NCBI GenBank assembly: GCA_016866635.1
Contig: VGLT01000001.1
Location: 1 to 28,697 of the forward strand
From: Candidatus Uhrbacteria bacterium
Lineage (GTDB): Bacteria; Patescibacteriota; Patescibacteriia; 2-12-FULL-60-25
Reading direction: 5' to 3'
DNA: 28,697 bases
Shown: positions 6,761-14,916 of the stretch, piece by piece
Numbering within the stretch: position 1 is the first letter of the stretch
Layout: each line of letters begins with the position of its first letter
Translations under genes and position numbers: made by a program
Notes under the pieces: generated by a model
What the model was told of the DNA's origin: nothing
Seen by the model: the letters and a program-made list of their open reading frames with translations, nothing else
Databases searched by the model: none

Positions 6761-7971
6761 CCTTAGAGCCTCCCCGCACGCTCGCGTCTCTGGCAGGATG
6801 GATGGGCGCGGCTTTTTTGGTGGGGGTACTGGTGCATAGTCTATCTCCAGAAAGTCACCTCAGTATGATGGGATTAACGCTCGCGATCATCGTGTGCGTT
6901 TTCTTTTTATCGTTTTATTGGAAGGAGCCCTGGATCCGCGCGATCACACTGTGTCTCATCGTTCTCCTATTTGGCGTGTGGCGTTTTTCTATGGCGCAAC
7001 CCAGTATGCCCCGAGGGCTAATCCCATTTTCTCCCAAGGGGCTGGCATATGCGTCGACTGCTGTTACGACGGCCAACCATCTGGATCCGCGCCATTGGTT
7101 GGGCAGATTGAGGCGTGATTTTACTAAAACCTCGCGCGAGCATTTTTCTCAAGATGAGTCATCTCTTCTCACCGGCATTATCTATGGAGAAAAGAGCTTT
7201 TCTAAGGAGCTCAAAGATCGTTTTCGCCGAGCCGGTCTCCTGCATATCGTTGCCGTTTCCGGTTCTAATATCACGATCATCGTCGTATTTGTCATGCGCT
7301 TCTTGTTGCTCCTCCGCTTACCCCGCCGCAGCGCCTTTGTCGGTGTCACACTTGCCATCATCGCCTTCACGTTATTTGTCGATCCATCTGCTTCCGTGAT
7401 CCGCGCCGCGATTATGGGTTGGTTGGTTGAGCTTGCACCCGTGGTTGGTCGCATCCCGCGTCCTTCGCGTCTTCTTCTTATTGCCGCCGTTGTGTTCACC
7501 TTCTGGAAACCCTGGGCACTGATATTTGATGCGAGTTTTGCTCTCTCCTTCCTCGCCATGTGGGGATTGTTGAGTTGGAGTCCGCTCATCCAATCCTGGC
7601 TCAAGGCAAAACATGTCTGGAAGTCGCTCCAAGAACTGATTGCCTCGACGGTCGGCGCCACGATCATGACCGTTCCGTATTCCATGTGGGCCTTTGGGCA
7701 GATGACGTTGTGGGGGTTGATCACAAGCTTGTTGGTGCTCTCCCTCATTCCATGGATTATGGGCGTGGGCCTCATGGCGCTGATCATTCCGCACGAATGG
7801 ATTGTGTTGTCTGCGCGCGGCTTTCTTGAGGCGGTTTTATGGATCGCGCGCTTTCCTGATTTTATCCCGATTGGTGTCTGGTCCAAACTCACCCTTCCAT
7901 TCTGGATGTTGGTCGTTATCTACACCGGATTGATTCTCGTGTGGAAAAAGTTATCCACAAAACGTCCATAA
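6757..7971 (+). CDS. comEC: ComEC/Rec2-type DNA uptake channel, without metallo-hydrolase domain
   Basis: A 404-residue polytopic membrane protein. Two to three N-terminal membrane spans are followed by a soluble loop and then the Competence domain: the signature GLLHIVAVSGSNITIIVVF at about residues 158-176, followed by helices containing DPSASVIRAAIMGWL, FWKPWALIFDASFALSFLAMWGLL and a hydrophobic C-terminus. Family members carry single-stranded DNA across the inner membrane during transformation. Full-length ComEC has about 700-770 residues with a C-terminal metallo-beta-lactamase-like nuclease domain, which is absent here. The start overlaps the TrmB-type gene by ATGA. Together with comM (23891) and recA (10538) it provides the core of a transformation pathway. 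Confidence 0.9.
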   Translation: MTLEPPRTLASLAGWMGAAFLVGVLVHSLSPESHLSMMGLTLAIIVCVFFLSFYWKEPWIRAITLCLIVLLFGVWRFSMAQPSMPRGLIPFSPKGLAYASTAVTTANHLDPRHWLGRLRRDFTKTSREHFSQDESSLLTGIIYGEKSFSKELKDRFRRAGLLHIVAVSGSNITIIVVFVMRFLLLLRLPRRSAFVGVTLAIIAFTLFVDPSASVIRAAIMGWLVELAPVVGRIPRPSRLLLIAAVVFTFWKPWALIFDASFALSFLAMWGLLSWSPLIQSWLKAKHVWKSLQELIASTVGATIMTVPYSMWAFGQMTLWGLITSLLVLSLIPWIMGVGLMALIIPHEWIVLSARGFLEAVLWIARFPDFIPIGVWSKLTLPFWMLVVIYTGLILVWKKLSTKRP

Positions 7972-8097
7972 TTTTTTCGTCAATGTTGGGATGGATGAAC
8001 AAGGCGAGGTTTTAGGTGTCAGGGTTTAGGTGTGAGGTTTTTTGAAGAACCAACTGTCAACTCGTCAATGGTCTTTTGTATCCAATAACAAAATATT

Positions 8098-8125
8098 TTG
8101 ACCTCTTGCGTAGAAATTTTATCCT
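8098..8125 (+). promoter_or_regulatory. Possible promoter of an intergenic RNA
   Basis: TTGACC (8098-8103), 16 bp, TATCCT (8120-8125). It lies in the gap between comEC and the M23 lipoprotein gene and fits a transcript beginning near 8132. The stretch before it (7972-8097) shows no gene, only T/G-rich partial repeats such as TTAGGTGTCAGGGTTTAGGTG. Confidence 0.45.
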
Positions 8126-8131
8126 GGAAGC

Positions 8132-8411
8132 AAGGTGAAAAGAGTAAATCGACAGCAAAACACAAATGGGTTTATGTGAGGAGTTCTCGGCCTCGCACGG
8201 CCAGCTCAGCTGGCCATGTAACCACATCTTGGCTCACGCTAGGATGCCATCGTTTGTCCGACCAGTGGTGTTGTTCATTTCCTTTTCCCACCATTTTGGA
8301 GCAGAGATGATCAGAGACATGATGTCATGTTCTGCTGGACGCAACCCGTCCTCTTAATGTGTGTTGGATGTAAGGCGCACGAAGGGGGTGATCACTTTTC
8401 CTCTCACCCCC
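8132..8411 (+). ncRNA. Candidate structured RNA between comEC and the M23 gene
   Basis: About 280 nt without a convincing gene, framed by a promoter-like sequence and a strong terminator. It contains compact hairpins: GGCCAGC-TCA-GCTGGCC at about 8199-8215, and a nested one in which AGCAGA/TCTGCT encloses ACATGA-TG-TCATGT (about 8300-8337). Two short open frames lie inside but have no ribosome site and no recognisable product. It could instead be the far 5' leader of the lipoprotein gene, but the terminator argues for a separate transcript. No known RNA family was recognised. Confidence 0.4.
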
Positions 8412-8415
8412 TTTC
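8382..8415 (+). terminator. Intrinsic terminator upstream of the M23 lipoprotein gene
   Basis: AAGGGGGTGA (8382-8391) pairs with TCACCCCCTT (8404-8413) around a 12-nt loop, followed by T residues. A 10-bp GC-rich stem. Confidence 0.72.
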
Positions 8416-8421
8416 TTGCCA

Positions 8422-8474
8422 GAAGACCAACTCATTGCGTTCGAAACGCGTAGCGAACGCACAAGTAGGTCTTC
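8422..8474. repeat. Nested inverted repeats before the M23 lipoprotein gene
   Basis: GAAGACC (8422-8428) pairs with GGTCTTC (8468-8474), enclosing TGCGTTCG (8436-8443) paired with CGAACGCA (8454-8461). In RNA this is a two-part hairpin in the leader; in DNA it could be an operator. No clear promoter lies between it and the ATG at 8525. Confidence 0.6.
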
Positions 8475-8524
8475 CCACTCATGGTGAGTGATGATGAACT
8501 GACTTGTTCCGCACGGAGGTTCCG

Positions 8525-10402
8525 ATGCGTCAGCTCCTGATCCGGATTTTCAAACTCGTGTTCTTCCTCATTTTCATGGGACTCCTTTTACCGGCCGGTT
8601 GCCGCAAGGAGGAGTCCCACACGGACGAGGTCGAGCGGATGGCCCCGCTCAGCCTCCCGTGCAAGGTGGCGCTCCCGCGCTTTCCGACCACGGCGACCGA
8701 CTTTGCGGAGCTCTATCGAGATCGCGGGTTTCTGAGCGACGGTAACCACCTGGGCCGCGACATTCAATTGTCAGAAGCACAGGCCGTGCACCCGATCGGG
8801 TGCGGTGTTATCCGGGTGTACCGGCCGGCGCAGGGCTACGGGACGCTCGTGGTCGTGATCGAGCACGAGCTCCCGGAGATGCGCATGATGCGTAACGGCG
8901 CGGGAGACGTCGTCCCAGTCAAACATTTCCTCTCGATCTATGGTCACCTGCGCCCGCGCTGGTTTGCCAAAAACGACCTCTTGCCCTGGAAGTTTGGCGA
9001 CGTGGTGAATCCAGAGGATGTGATTGGGTACATCGAGAACGCATCGGACAATGGCGATGGAGACGAGCACCTGCATCTGGGTATCCGACTGCAGAGCCAG
9101 GTGGAAGCAGAGCGCGCGGACAAGAGCTGGTTCCGCGGGTATGACACAACGCCCACTCAGCGCCATTGGTTCGCGGATCCCAAGGTGTTCCTGTCCGACC
9201 TCATGACCAAGGGGATCAAGGCCGTCTGGCATCCTCCGGGGACCGTACTCTTGCGTCAGCAGTCGCTCGACTACTATGTCGTGGGCACACAGGACGAACT
9301 GCATTGGCTTCCGGTGCAGGATGCGGTGGCAGAGCGACTGACCGAGCGCGCGATCTCGGTCTCGGACGAAGAGCTTACGTGCTACCGCCATGGCTCCAAG
9401 CGCGAGCCCGAGTGGCCTGCGGCCCGTCTCGTACAATTCAGCGATAGCGACACGATCTACCAAGTGCGCGAAGCGCCGTCACCTGCTCGCGGCTGGTTTG
9501 TCTCTCATCCCGCGCTTCGTTCGTGGGGTTGGAAGGCGAGCGAGATCGTTCAACGCTCACCGCAGGAACGCCAGAGCTTCATCGCGAGCTACCAGGATCT
9601 TGGTCCGCTCCTGTTTCGTGAAGGATCGCTGATCAAGATCAAGGGTTCGAGCGAAATCTCGGTTATCTCCAATGGAGCGCGCCGCCCGATCTACGACTGG
9701 GCGACATTCACCGCTCTCGGTTACAGACCGGAATGGATCCAGGAATTGGAACCAGGCTCGCTCAAGGCCGCAGGCTATCAAGATGAAGCCGTGATCACTC
9801 CGCGCATGGTCAGCGAGTGCGCGTATATGGGCTCAATCCATCGTGATCTTGGATCATCGCAAGACCTGTCTGTGGACGAGTCGCCGGCAGATCTCAACAC
9901 CCTGCAAGACCTGTCATCCATCGTTCCGTTCTGGGATTTCCGCACCTGGGCCGATCTGTTTTCTCCACCCGTGGACATGATCAAGCCCTCAGCAGATCTG
10001 GCCCGAGCAGAACCCGATACCTGGCGCTACGAGTTCCGGGTGCATGATCCATCTTGGCAGGCGAGCGAACCTTATCGCTTGCGTGACAAGTGGTGGACGC
10101 CCATGAACTGCTCGAACACAGGGAGTGTCCTCATGCAAGACATGGGTCAAGGTTGGCGCCGCTGTGATTTAAGTGACCGTCTCGACCTGTTCGTCGGCTC
10201 GTTTTTTTCACAGGCGCATCCAAATTGGGGTGATCAGGGTCAGCTCGGGACCGTGGGCAATGCGCCCAACCGATGTACCCCAACCTCTGGCGTCGAGTGG
10301 CGCATCTCAAACTTGAGTAAGAATCTCCTCATCTATCAGGGCGGAGCCGCCGGGCTTCCCTGCCAGGCTGTTGGTCAACAGGACCGGCACAGTCTGCTCT
10401 GA
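8525..10402 (+). CDS. Lipoprotein with M23 (LytM) peptidase domain
   Basis: A 625-residue GC-rich gene. ATG 8525 follows a Shine-Dalgarno sequence (GGAGG, 5 nt away). Residues 1-26 form a lipoprotein signal with lipobox LPAGC, so Cys 26 is the predicted lipidation site. Residues about 65-195 are an M23 fold: HLGRD (His 75, Asp 79), YGHL (His 141) and EHLHLG (His 182, His 184) give the zinc and catalytic residues of LytM-type peptidoglycan endopeptidases. Beyond it are two or three similar beta-rich units, for example GSLIKIKGSSEISVISNGAR and RLVQFSDSDTIYQVREA, typical of surface-protein repeats. A low-complexity stretch (DLSVDESPADLNTLQDLSS) leads to a C-terminal Trp/Cys-rich domain I do not recognise. 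A terminator follows. Likely a cell-envelope hydrolase or structural lipoprotein. Confidence 0.85.
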   Translation: MRQLLIRIFKLVFFLIFMGLLLPAGCRKEESHTDEVERMAPLSLPCKVALPRFPTTATDFAELYRDRGFLSDGNHLGRDIQLSEAQAVHPIGCGVIRVYRPAQGYGTLVVVIEHELPEMRMMRNGAGDVVPVKHFLSIYGHLRPRWFAKNDLLPWKFGDVVNPEDVIGYIENASDNGDGDEHLHLGIRLQSQVEAERADKSWFRGYDTTPTQRHWFADPKVFLSDLMTKGIKAVWHPPGTVLLRQQSLDYYVVGTQDELHWLPVQDAVAERLTERAISVSDEELTCYRHGSKREPEWPAARLVQFSDSDTIYQVREAPSPARGWFVSHPALRSWGWKASEIVQRSPQERQSFIASYQDLGPLLFREGSLIKIKGSSEISVISNGARRPIYDWATFTALGYRPEWIQELEPGSLKAAGYQDEAVITPRMVSECAYMGSIHRDLGSSQDLSVDESPADLNTLQDLSSIVPFWDFRTWADLFSPPVDMIKPSADLARAEPDTWRYEFRVHDPSWQASEPYRLRDKWWTPMNCSNTGSVLMQDMGQGWRRCDLSDRLDLFVGSFFSQAHPNWGDQGQLGTVGNAPNRCTPTSGVEWRISNLSKNLLIYQGGAAGLPCQAVGQQDRHSLL

Positions 10403-10414
10403 TCCCACCTTTTT

Positions 10415-10440
10415 CGCCCTCCGGTTTTTGCCGGAGGGCG
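10415..10440 (+). terminator. Terminator after the M23 lipoprotein gene
   Basis: CGCCCTCCGG (10415-10424), loop TTTTTG, CCGGAGGGCG (10431-10440). The 10-bp stem is perfect, but the following TCCTCTCTCTTG is only moderately T-rich. Confidence 0.75.
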
Positions 10441-10460
10441 TCCTCTCTCTTGACGATATC

Positions 10461-10511
10461 TATCGAACAGAGCGGGCCTATGCTAAAGTGCATATCGAAC
10501 TAAAATAGAAC
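10461..10511 (+). promoter_or_regulatory. Three phased GAAC half-sites upstream of recA
   Basis: TATCGAAC occurs at 10461-10468 and 10493-10500, and AATAGAAC at 10504-10511. Spacings are 32 and 11 bp, close to three turns and one turn of the helix. GAAC is the half-site of the Gram-positive LexA box, but here the copies are direct rather than inverted. A TTGACG at 10450 and TATGCT at 10479 flank the first copy but are 23 bp apart, too far for an ordinary promoter. Confidence 0.4.
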
Positions 10512-10537
10512 AGTCATCATAAAAACATTAAAACACT

Positions 10538-11617
10538 ATGGGAAAGAAAATCGATGAACGCGACGGACGTCGCTTGGCGGTGCAAGGAGCGATTGATCAA
10601 ATTAAAGAAAAATTTGGAGAAGGCTCCATCATGCGACTGGGCGAAGCGCGCAAGATGCAGATCGAAGCCATTCCAACGGGTTGTCTATCTCTTGATCTTG
10701 CGTTGGGAGTTTTTGGTGTTCCGCGTGGGCGTATTATTGAGGTGTATGGACCGGAATCTTCTGGAAAGACGACCCTTGCGCAACATATCATTGCGGAAGC
10801 CCAAAAAATGGGAGGGGTCGCCGCTTTTGTGGATGCGGAGCACGCGCTTGATCCAGAGTACGCCAAAAAGATCGGAGTCAATGTGGAAGAGATGCTGATT
10901 TCACAACCGGACAATGGCGAGCAAGCACTGGATGTAGTCGAAACTCTGGTCCGATCAAATGCGGTTGACGTAATCGTTGTGGACTCGGTGGCGGCGTTAA
11001 CACCGAAAGCAGAAATTGAAGGAGAGATGGGTGATCAGCACATGGGATTGCAAGCGCGCTTGATGAGTCAGGCTCTGCGCAAGCTTACGAGCATTGTTTC
11101 GCGTTCCAAAACGACCGTCATTTTTATCAACCAAATCCGCATGAAGATTGGGATCGTGTTCGGGAATCCAGAAACAACCACCGGTGGAAACGCCCTGAAG
11201 TTTTATTCGTCAGTGCGCGTGGAAGTTCGCCGATCAGCTCAGATTAAGATGGGTGAAAAGATCATCGGCAACCGCGTGAAGACCAAGATTGTGAAGAATA
11301 AAGTGGCGGCACCATTCCGTACCTGTGAGTTTGACATCATGTATAACGAGGGGATTTCATTGGCCGGAGATCTGCTCGACACAGGCGTGGAACTCGGGGT
11401 CGTAAACAAGGCCGGAGCTTCCTATAGTTATGGGTCAGAAAAATTAGGCGTAGGTCGTGAAAATGCCAAAGCAACTCTACGTGAACGCCCAGAGCTCATG
11501 AAAGAAATTCGCGAGAAGTCGTTGGCAGAGTGGCAGAGACGTGAAGCAGACGGAGCACCGGTCGCGGTAAACAAGGCGCACGAAGAAGAGGATGCAGAGG
11601 TTCCAGCAGAACCATAA
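10538..11617 (+). CDS. recA: Recombinase RecA
   Basis: A 359-residue RecA, the ATP-dependent strand-exchange protein for homologous repair, SOS signalling and recombination of incoming DNA. Signatures: KFGEGSIMRLGE, PTGCLSLDLALG, the Walker A GPESSGKT at residues 71-78, AFVDAEHALDPEYAKKIGV, the Walker B region VDVIVVDSVAALTPKAEIEG, loop L2 and INQIRMKIGIVFGNPETTTGGNALKFY (in part). The C-terminal tail is acidic (HEEEDAEVPAEP), as in most RecA proteins. No intein. ATG 10538 is the first start. There is no Shine-Dalgarno sequence; the leader is A-rich. ftsK follows after 27 bp. Confidence 0.98.
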   Translation: MGKKIDERDGRRLAVQGAIDQIKEKFGEGSIMRLGEARKMQIEAIPTGCLSLDLALGVFGVPRGRIIEVYGPESSGKTTLAQHIIAEAQKMGGVAAFVDAEHALDPEYAKKIGVNVEEMLISQPDNGEQALDVVETLVRSNAVDVIVVDSVAALTPKAEIEGEMGDQHMGLQARLMSQALRKLTSIVSRSKTTVIFINQIRMKIGIVFGNPETTTGGNALKFYSSVRVEVRRSAQIKMGEKIIGNRVKTKIVKNKVAAPFRTCEFDIMYNEGISLAGDLLDTGVELGVVNKAGASYSYGSEKLGVGRENAKATLRERPELMKEIREKSLAEWQRREADGAPVAVNKAHEEEDAEVPAEP

Positions 11618-11644
11618 ATCTGATAAACTCAGGAGAGTTTTCTC

Positions 11645-13882
11645 ATGGCTCGTCGTCGCCGAAGATCGTTTGATGCACATCTGGACCCAGATACCCGTCG
11701 GGGGATCGTGGTTGTGTTCTTATTTGCCGTCGCCGTTTTACTGTTGTTGAGCATTTTTGATATAGGAGGAGCGTTTGGCCAGGCGATTAATGACGGAATT
11801 TCTTCTGTGTTTGGTTGGGATAAAATTATTGTCCCCTTTGTTTTGGCTGCTTGGGGGTATCACTTTTTGTCCCCAGATCGATTACCGCTACGCATCACCA
11901 ACACGATTGGCTTTATCTTGTTTTTCTTGACCCTCAACCCTCTCGTTCATGCGATTACGTTTCCGTCAGGTGGTGTGATTGATGCTAATGCTCTGCGAGT
12001 CGCTGGGGGAAAGCTTGGAGAGTCGATCGCTGTTCCACTGATGCACATGCTGGGGTTGGCGGGGGTCGTGACGATCACGACAGCCCTTTTTATCGTTTCA
12101 TTGCTTTTGGTGTTTAATGCAGGACTATCAGAGGTGTTGTTTGTTTTTCGCTGGATCGGAAAAATGATTGCCTGGATCGTGCGCGCGATGGTCTGGCCAT
12201 TTAATACGTATCGAGAGCGCAAGGCACGAGCGGCTCTAGGAGTGACCGATGAAGGACAACCGCCATTGAACGTGCGGACGCAAACCGTGGAGGATGGATC
12301 AGGAGAAGAAAAAGAAGGAGAAGAGGAAATAGCAGAAGGGGAAGGAGAGGGGGAAAGAGAAGAAGAGGCTCATGAACCACCCCCAAAGCCTAAAAAACGC
12401 TATCCTCGGATTGAGATTCCACTCGAGCTTTTAGAGCGCCGCGATCAGCGCCCAACCTCCGGTGATATCAACCATAATCGGGAGGTGATCCGCCGCACGC
12501 TTGATAAATTTGGTATTCCGGTTGAGATGGGGGAGGTTTCTGTTGGGCCAACGGTTACGCAATTTACCCTCAAGCCATCTGATGGAATCAAGCTGAGTCG
12601 AATCACGGGATTGCATAACGATTTGGCGCTTGCTCTAGCTGCTCATCCGATTCGTATTGAGGCGCCTATTCCGGGAAAATCCCTCGTTGGTCTGGAAGTC
12701 CCCAATCAGTCCGTAGCAACCGTCGGTTTGCGCGAGATTTTAGAATCAAGAGAGTTTCGCGACCGACGTGGTAATCTCACGTTCTCACTGGGCAAGGATG
12801 TGTCGGGTAAGCCTTGGGTGGCGGATTTAGGAAAGATGCCGCATTTGCTCGTGGCAGGTGCGACCGGTTCTGGAAAATCTGTGTGTTTGAATACCGTCAT
12901 TATGTCATTCCTGTATGCGAATGGACCGGACGAATGTAAGTTCATCATGGTTGATCCAAAACGCGTGGAACTCCAAGTGTATAATGGCATCCCTCATCTG
13001 GTGACACCGGTGATTACCAAAGTTCCTGAGACGGTGAATGCACTCAAATGGGCCTTGCGTGAAATGGATCGACGCTATGATTTGCTTGCGAAATTTGGTG
13101 CACGTGATTTAGCCAGTTATAACGCCCGTGTCCAAGACAAAATGCCACACTTGGTTTTTCTTATTGATGAGCTGGCTGATCTCATGGCATCGTCTCGCGC
13201 AGAGGTAGAAGGTCCAATCGTGCGTTTGGCCCAAATGTCGCGTGCCGTTGGCATTCACTTGGTATTGGCCACTCAACGACCATCAGTTGACGTGATCACG
13301 GGGTTGATCAAAGCCAACGTACCAGCACGCATCGCGTTTGCGGTCGCTTCTCAGATGGATTCGCGCACGATTTTGGATCAACAGGGCGCGGATCGCTTGT
13401 TGGGTCGTGGAGACATGTTGCTGTCTACGGCGGAAATGGCTACCCCCAAACGTATTCAGGGCTCGTTTGTTTCCGAAGCAGAGATTGTGCGCGTGGTAGA
13501 GTTTATTAAATCTAAATATGATCCGGCAGAATATGATACGACCGTTGTTGAGCGGGATCGGAGTGGTACGGTGTTATCTGGCGGAGGAGGAGATGATGAT
13601 TATGATCCACTGATTCCAGAGGCGAAAGAAGAAATTATCCGTGCCGGGAAGGCGTCCGCCTCTTTGCTCCAACGGCGACTCAAGGTAGGATATGCAAGAG
13701 CCGCACGCTTACTCGATCTTTTGGAACAAGAGGGCTTTATCGGTCCTGGCGACGGCGCCAAGCCACGCGAAATTTTGAAAGTAGAATTTACTAAAGGGAT
13801 GGATCAGATTCCTGCCCCGGCACAAGTAAGCGAGGAGGAAAGGGAAGAATCAGAGGAAGATGAGACGATGCAGGATACGTGA
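11645..13882 (+). CDS. ftsK: DNA translocase FtsK/SpoIIIE
   Basis: A 745-residue hexameric double-stranded-DNA translocase that clears the chromosome from the division septum. Residues 1-190 carry about four membrane spans. Residues 215-255 are a very acidic, Pro-rich linker. The motor follows: alpha/beta domains with Walker A GATGSGKS at 405-412, the VDPKRVELQVY segment, Walker B LVFLIDELADLM and ATQRPSVDVITGLIKANVPAR. The C-terminal winged-helix gamma domain, which reads orienting DNA sequences, is present (KASASLLQRRLKVGYARAAR, then LLDLLEQEGFIGP). The tail is acidic. The start has AGGAGAG upstream. It is probably expressed from the recA message, and a RodZ-like gene follows after 11 bp. 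Confidence 0.97.
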   Translation: MARRRRRSFDAHLDPDTRRGIVVVFLFAVAVLLLLSIFDIGGAFGQAINDGISSVFGWDKIIVPFVLAAWGYHFLSPDRLPLRITNTIGFILFFLTLNPLVHAITFPSGGVIDANALRVAGGKLGESIAVPLMHMLGLAGVVTITTALFIVSLLLVFNAGLSEVLFVFRWIGKMIAWIVRAMVWPFNTYRERKARAALGVTDEGQPPLNVRTQTVEDGSGEEKEGEEEIAEGEGEGEREEEAHEPPPKPKKRYPRIEIPLELLERRDQRPTSGDINHNREVIRRTLDKFGIPVEMGEVSVGPTVTQFTLKPSDGIKLSRITGLHNDLALALAAHPIRIEAPIPGKSLVGLEVPNQSVATVGLREILESREFRDRRGNLTFSLGKDVSGKPWVADLGKMPHLLVAGATGSGKSVCLNTVIMSFLYANGPDECKFIMVDPKRVELQVYNGIPHLVTPVITKVPETVNALKWALREMDRRYDLLAKFGARDLASYNARVQDKMPHLVFLIDELADLMASSRAEVEGPIVRLAQMSRAVGIHLVLATQRPSVDVITGLIKANVPARIAFAVASQMDSRTILDQQGADRLLGRGDMLLSTAEMATPKRIQGSFVSEAEIVRVVEFIKSKYDPAEYDTTVVERDRSGTVLSGGGGDDDYDPLIPEAKEEIIRAGKASASLLQRRLKVGYARAARLLDLLEQEGFIGPGDGAKPREILKVEFTKGMDQIPAPAQVSEEEREESEEDETMQDT

Positions 13883-13893
13883 TGTAAAACTTT

Positions 13894-14613
13894 ATGCCTT
13901 TCGTCCGCAAATCCATAAATCACACACACCATCTTGGTCCGGATTTGATTGAATTGCGTGAGCGAGTCGGTTGGGATAGAAAAGAAGCATCACGTCAAAC
14001 AAAACTGACGGAATCCTTTATCGCAAGCCTAGAGGCGGAGCAATGGAGCGAGATCGGCGATCTTGCATATGCCGAGCGCATGCTCCGTTCTTATGTAAAA
14101 TTTTTTGGGGGCAACGAAAAATATTTTATCGAAAAATACCATCAGGGTTTGCAGGAGCTGTCTCTAAAACGGGAGGATAATATCTGTGTACCAAGACCGG
14201 CTAAAGTGCGGTTTTTGGATCTGACGGTCGGTTCTCGCCTCATTGCGCTCATTGGTTTTTTTGTCTTTGTATTGGTTTTAGGAGGATATGTCTATCGCGA
14301 AACACACGGAATTTTTTCTGCCCCACCCATTTCTATTGAGACCCCTGCAGACGGTGCGCGACTGGAACAGCCCTTGGTGCAAGTATTAGGCAAAACTAGC
14401 CCTGAATCACGTGTGGTAGTGAACGGGCGCGAGGCGATCGTGGAACCGAGCGGAAAATTTCATTTGGTTCTAGATATCCCGCGAGGGACAACCATGATCA
14501 CCGTTTCGGCTCGTAAGCGGCATAGTGAAGAGGCGGTCGTGACCCGACACGTTGTCTATGATCGACAGCTTCCGTCACTCACTGGAGTCTCGACCACGGC
14601 TGTATTGCCGTAG
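13894..14613 (+). CDS. RodZ-like protein: helix-turn-helix, membrane span, Ig-like domain
   Basis: A 239-residue protein. Residues about 13-75 are a HTH_25-type helix-turn-helix (LIELRERVGWDRKEASRQTK, then TESFIASLEAEQW and a YAERMLRSYVKFFGG segment), as in RodZ. A basic stretch is followed by one membrane span at about 114-133 (LIALIGFFVFVLVLGGYVY). The outer part (about 145-230) is a beta domain with SPESRVVVNGREAIVEPSGKF, similar to Ig-like or cadherin-like modules in surface proteins. RodZ links MreB to the cell-wall machinery. Whether this one does so is inferred from the architecture. It follows ftsK closely, so recA-ftsK-rodZ-like may be one transcript. Confidence 0.78.
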   Translation: MPFVRKSINHTHHLGPDLIELRERVGWDRKEASRQTKLTESFIASLEAEQWSEIGDLAYAERMLRSYVKFFGGNEKYFIEKYHQGLQELSLKREDNICVPRPAKVRFLDLTVGSRLIALIGFFVFVLVLGGYVYRETHGIFSAPPISIETPADGARLEQPLVQVLGKTSPESRVVVNGREAIVEPSGKFHLVLDIPRGTTMITVSARKRHSEEAVVTRHVVYDRQLPSLTGVSTTAVLP

Positions 14614-14641
14614 GTTGACCACGACACTCATGAATACATGA

Positions 14642-14670
14642 TTGACGACATCAAAAAAATGAATTATTGT
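14642..14670 (+). promoter_or_regulatory. Promoter of the 6S-like RNA
   Basis: TTGACG (14642-14647), 17 bp, TATTGT (14665-14670). Transcription is expected from about G14677, where a long paired structure begins. Confidence 0.62.
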
Positions 14671-14676
14671 TTGTAA

Positions 14677-14876
14677 GTTGTCCCTCGTGACTTGCGAGGG
14701 GGCGGTACGTGTCCTGGCTTTTTTCGAAAGCGGTGCCTCGCGGAACTCACGATCTCGTGAGTGAAGTGGGGTAAACTCTCTCCTCCCGCTGTCGCAATGA
14801 GCTATCTTTAAACATGTGGCCACCCTTCGCAGGTCAAGTGGGAGAAATAAAAAATCACCGATGGGGTGATTTTTTA
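14677..14876 (+). ncRNA. ~200-nt structured RNA, 6S-like
   Basis: Framed by a good promoter and an intrinsic terminator. The two ends pair over about 21 positions: the 5' arm TCCCTCGTGACTTGCGAGGG (about 14681-14700) and the 3' arm CCCTTCGCAGGTCAAGTGGG(A) (about 14823-14843), with only two mismatches and a few G-U pairs. The interior has a looser region and smaller hairpins, GCTTT/AAAGC (about 14720-14734) and ACTCACGA/TCGTGAGT (about 14747-14764). Length, a long closing stem and an open centre are the layout of 6S RNA, which binds sigma-70 RNA polymerase. I could not verify the conserved 6S central bubble, so the family name is a hypothesis; the existence of a structured RNA is better supported. 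Confidence 0.62.
14849..14875 (+). terminator. Terminator of the 6S-like RNA
   Basis: ATCACC (14854-14859) and GGTGAT (14865-14870), with a loop of five, an A run before and five Ts after. The A and T runs extend the pairing to about 11 bp. Confidence 0.85.
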
Positions 14877-14916
14877 CATCTATCATTCGTCGAGTGACTC
14901 AACGAGTGGAGACGAG

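Noticed and set aside
7182..7892. 236-codon open frame opposite comEC
   Set aside because: Composition is unlike a protein (Thr/Arg/Pro-rich), and the comEC frame carries clear family motifs.
8771..9463. 230-codon frame opposite the M23 gene
   Set aside because: Long antisense frames are expected in GC-rich coding DNA; the M23 motifs fix the real frame.
10450..10484. TTGACG-TATGCT as the recA promoter
   Set aside because: The 23-bp spacing is too long, whereas other promoters in the window are at 16-17 bp.
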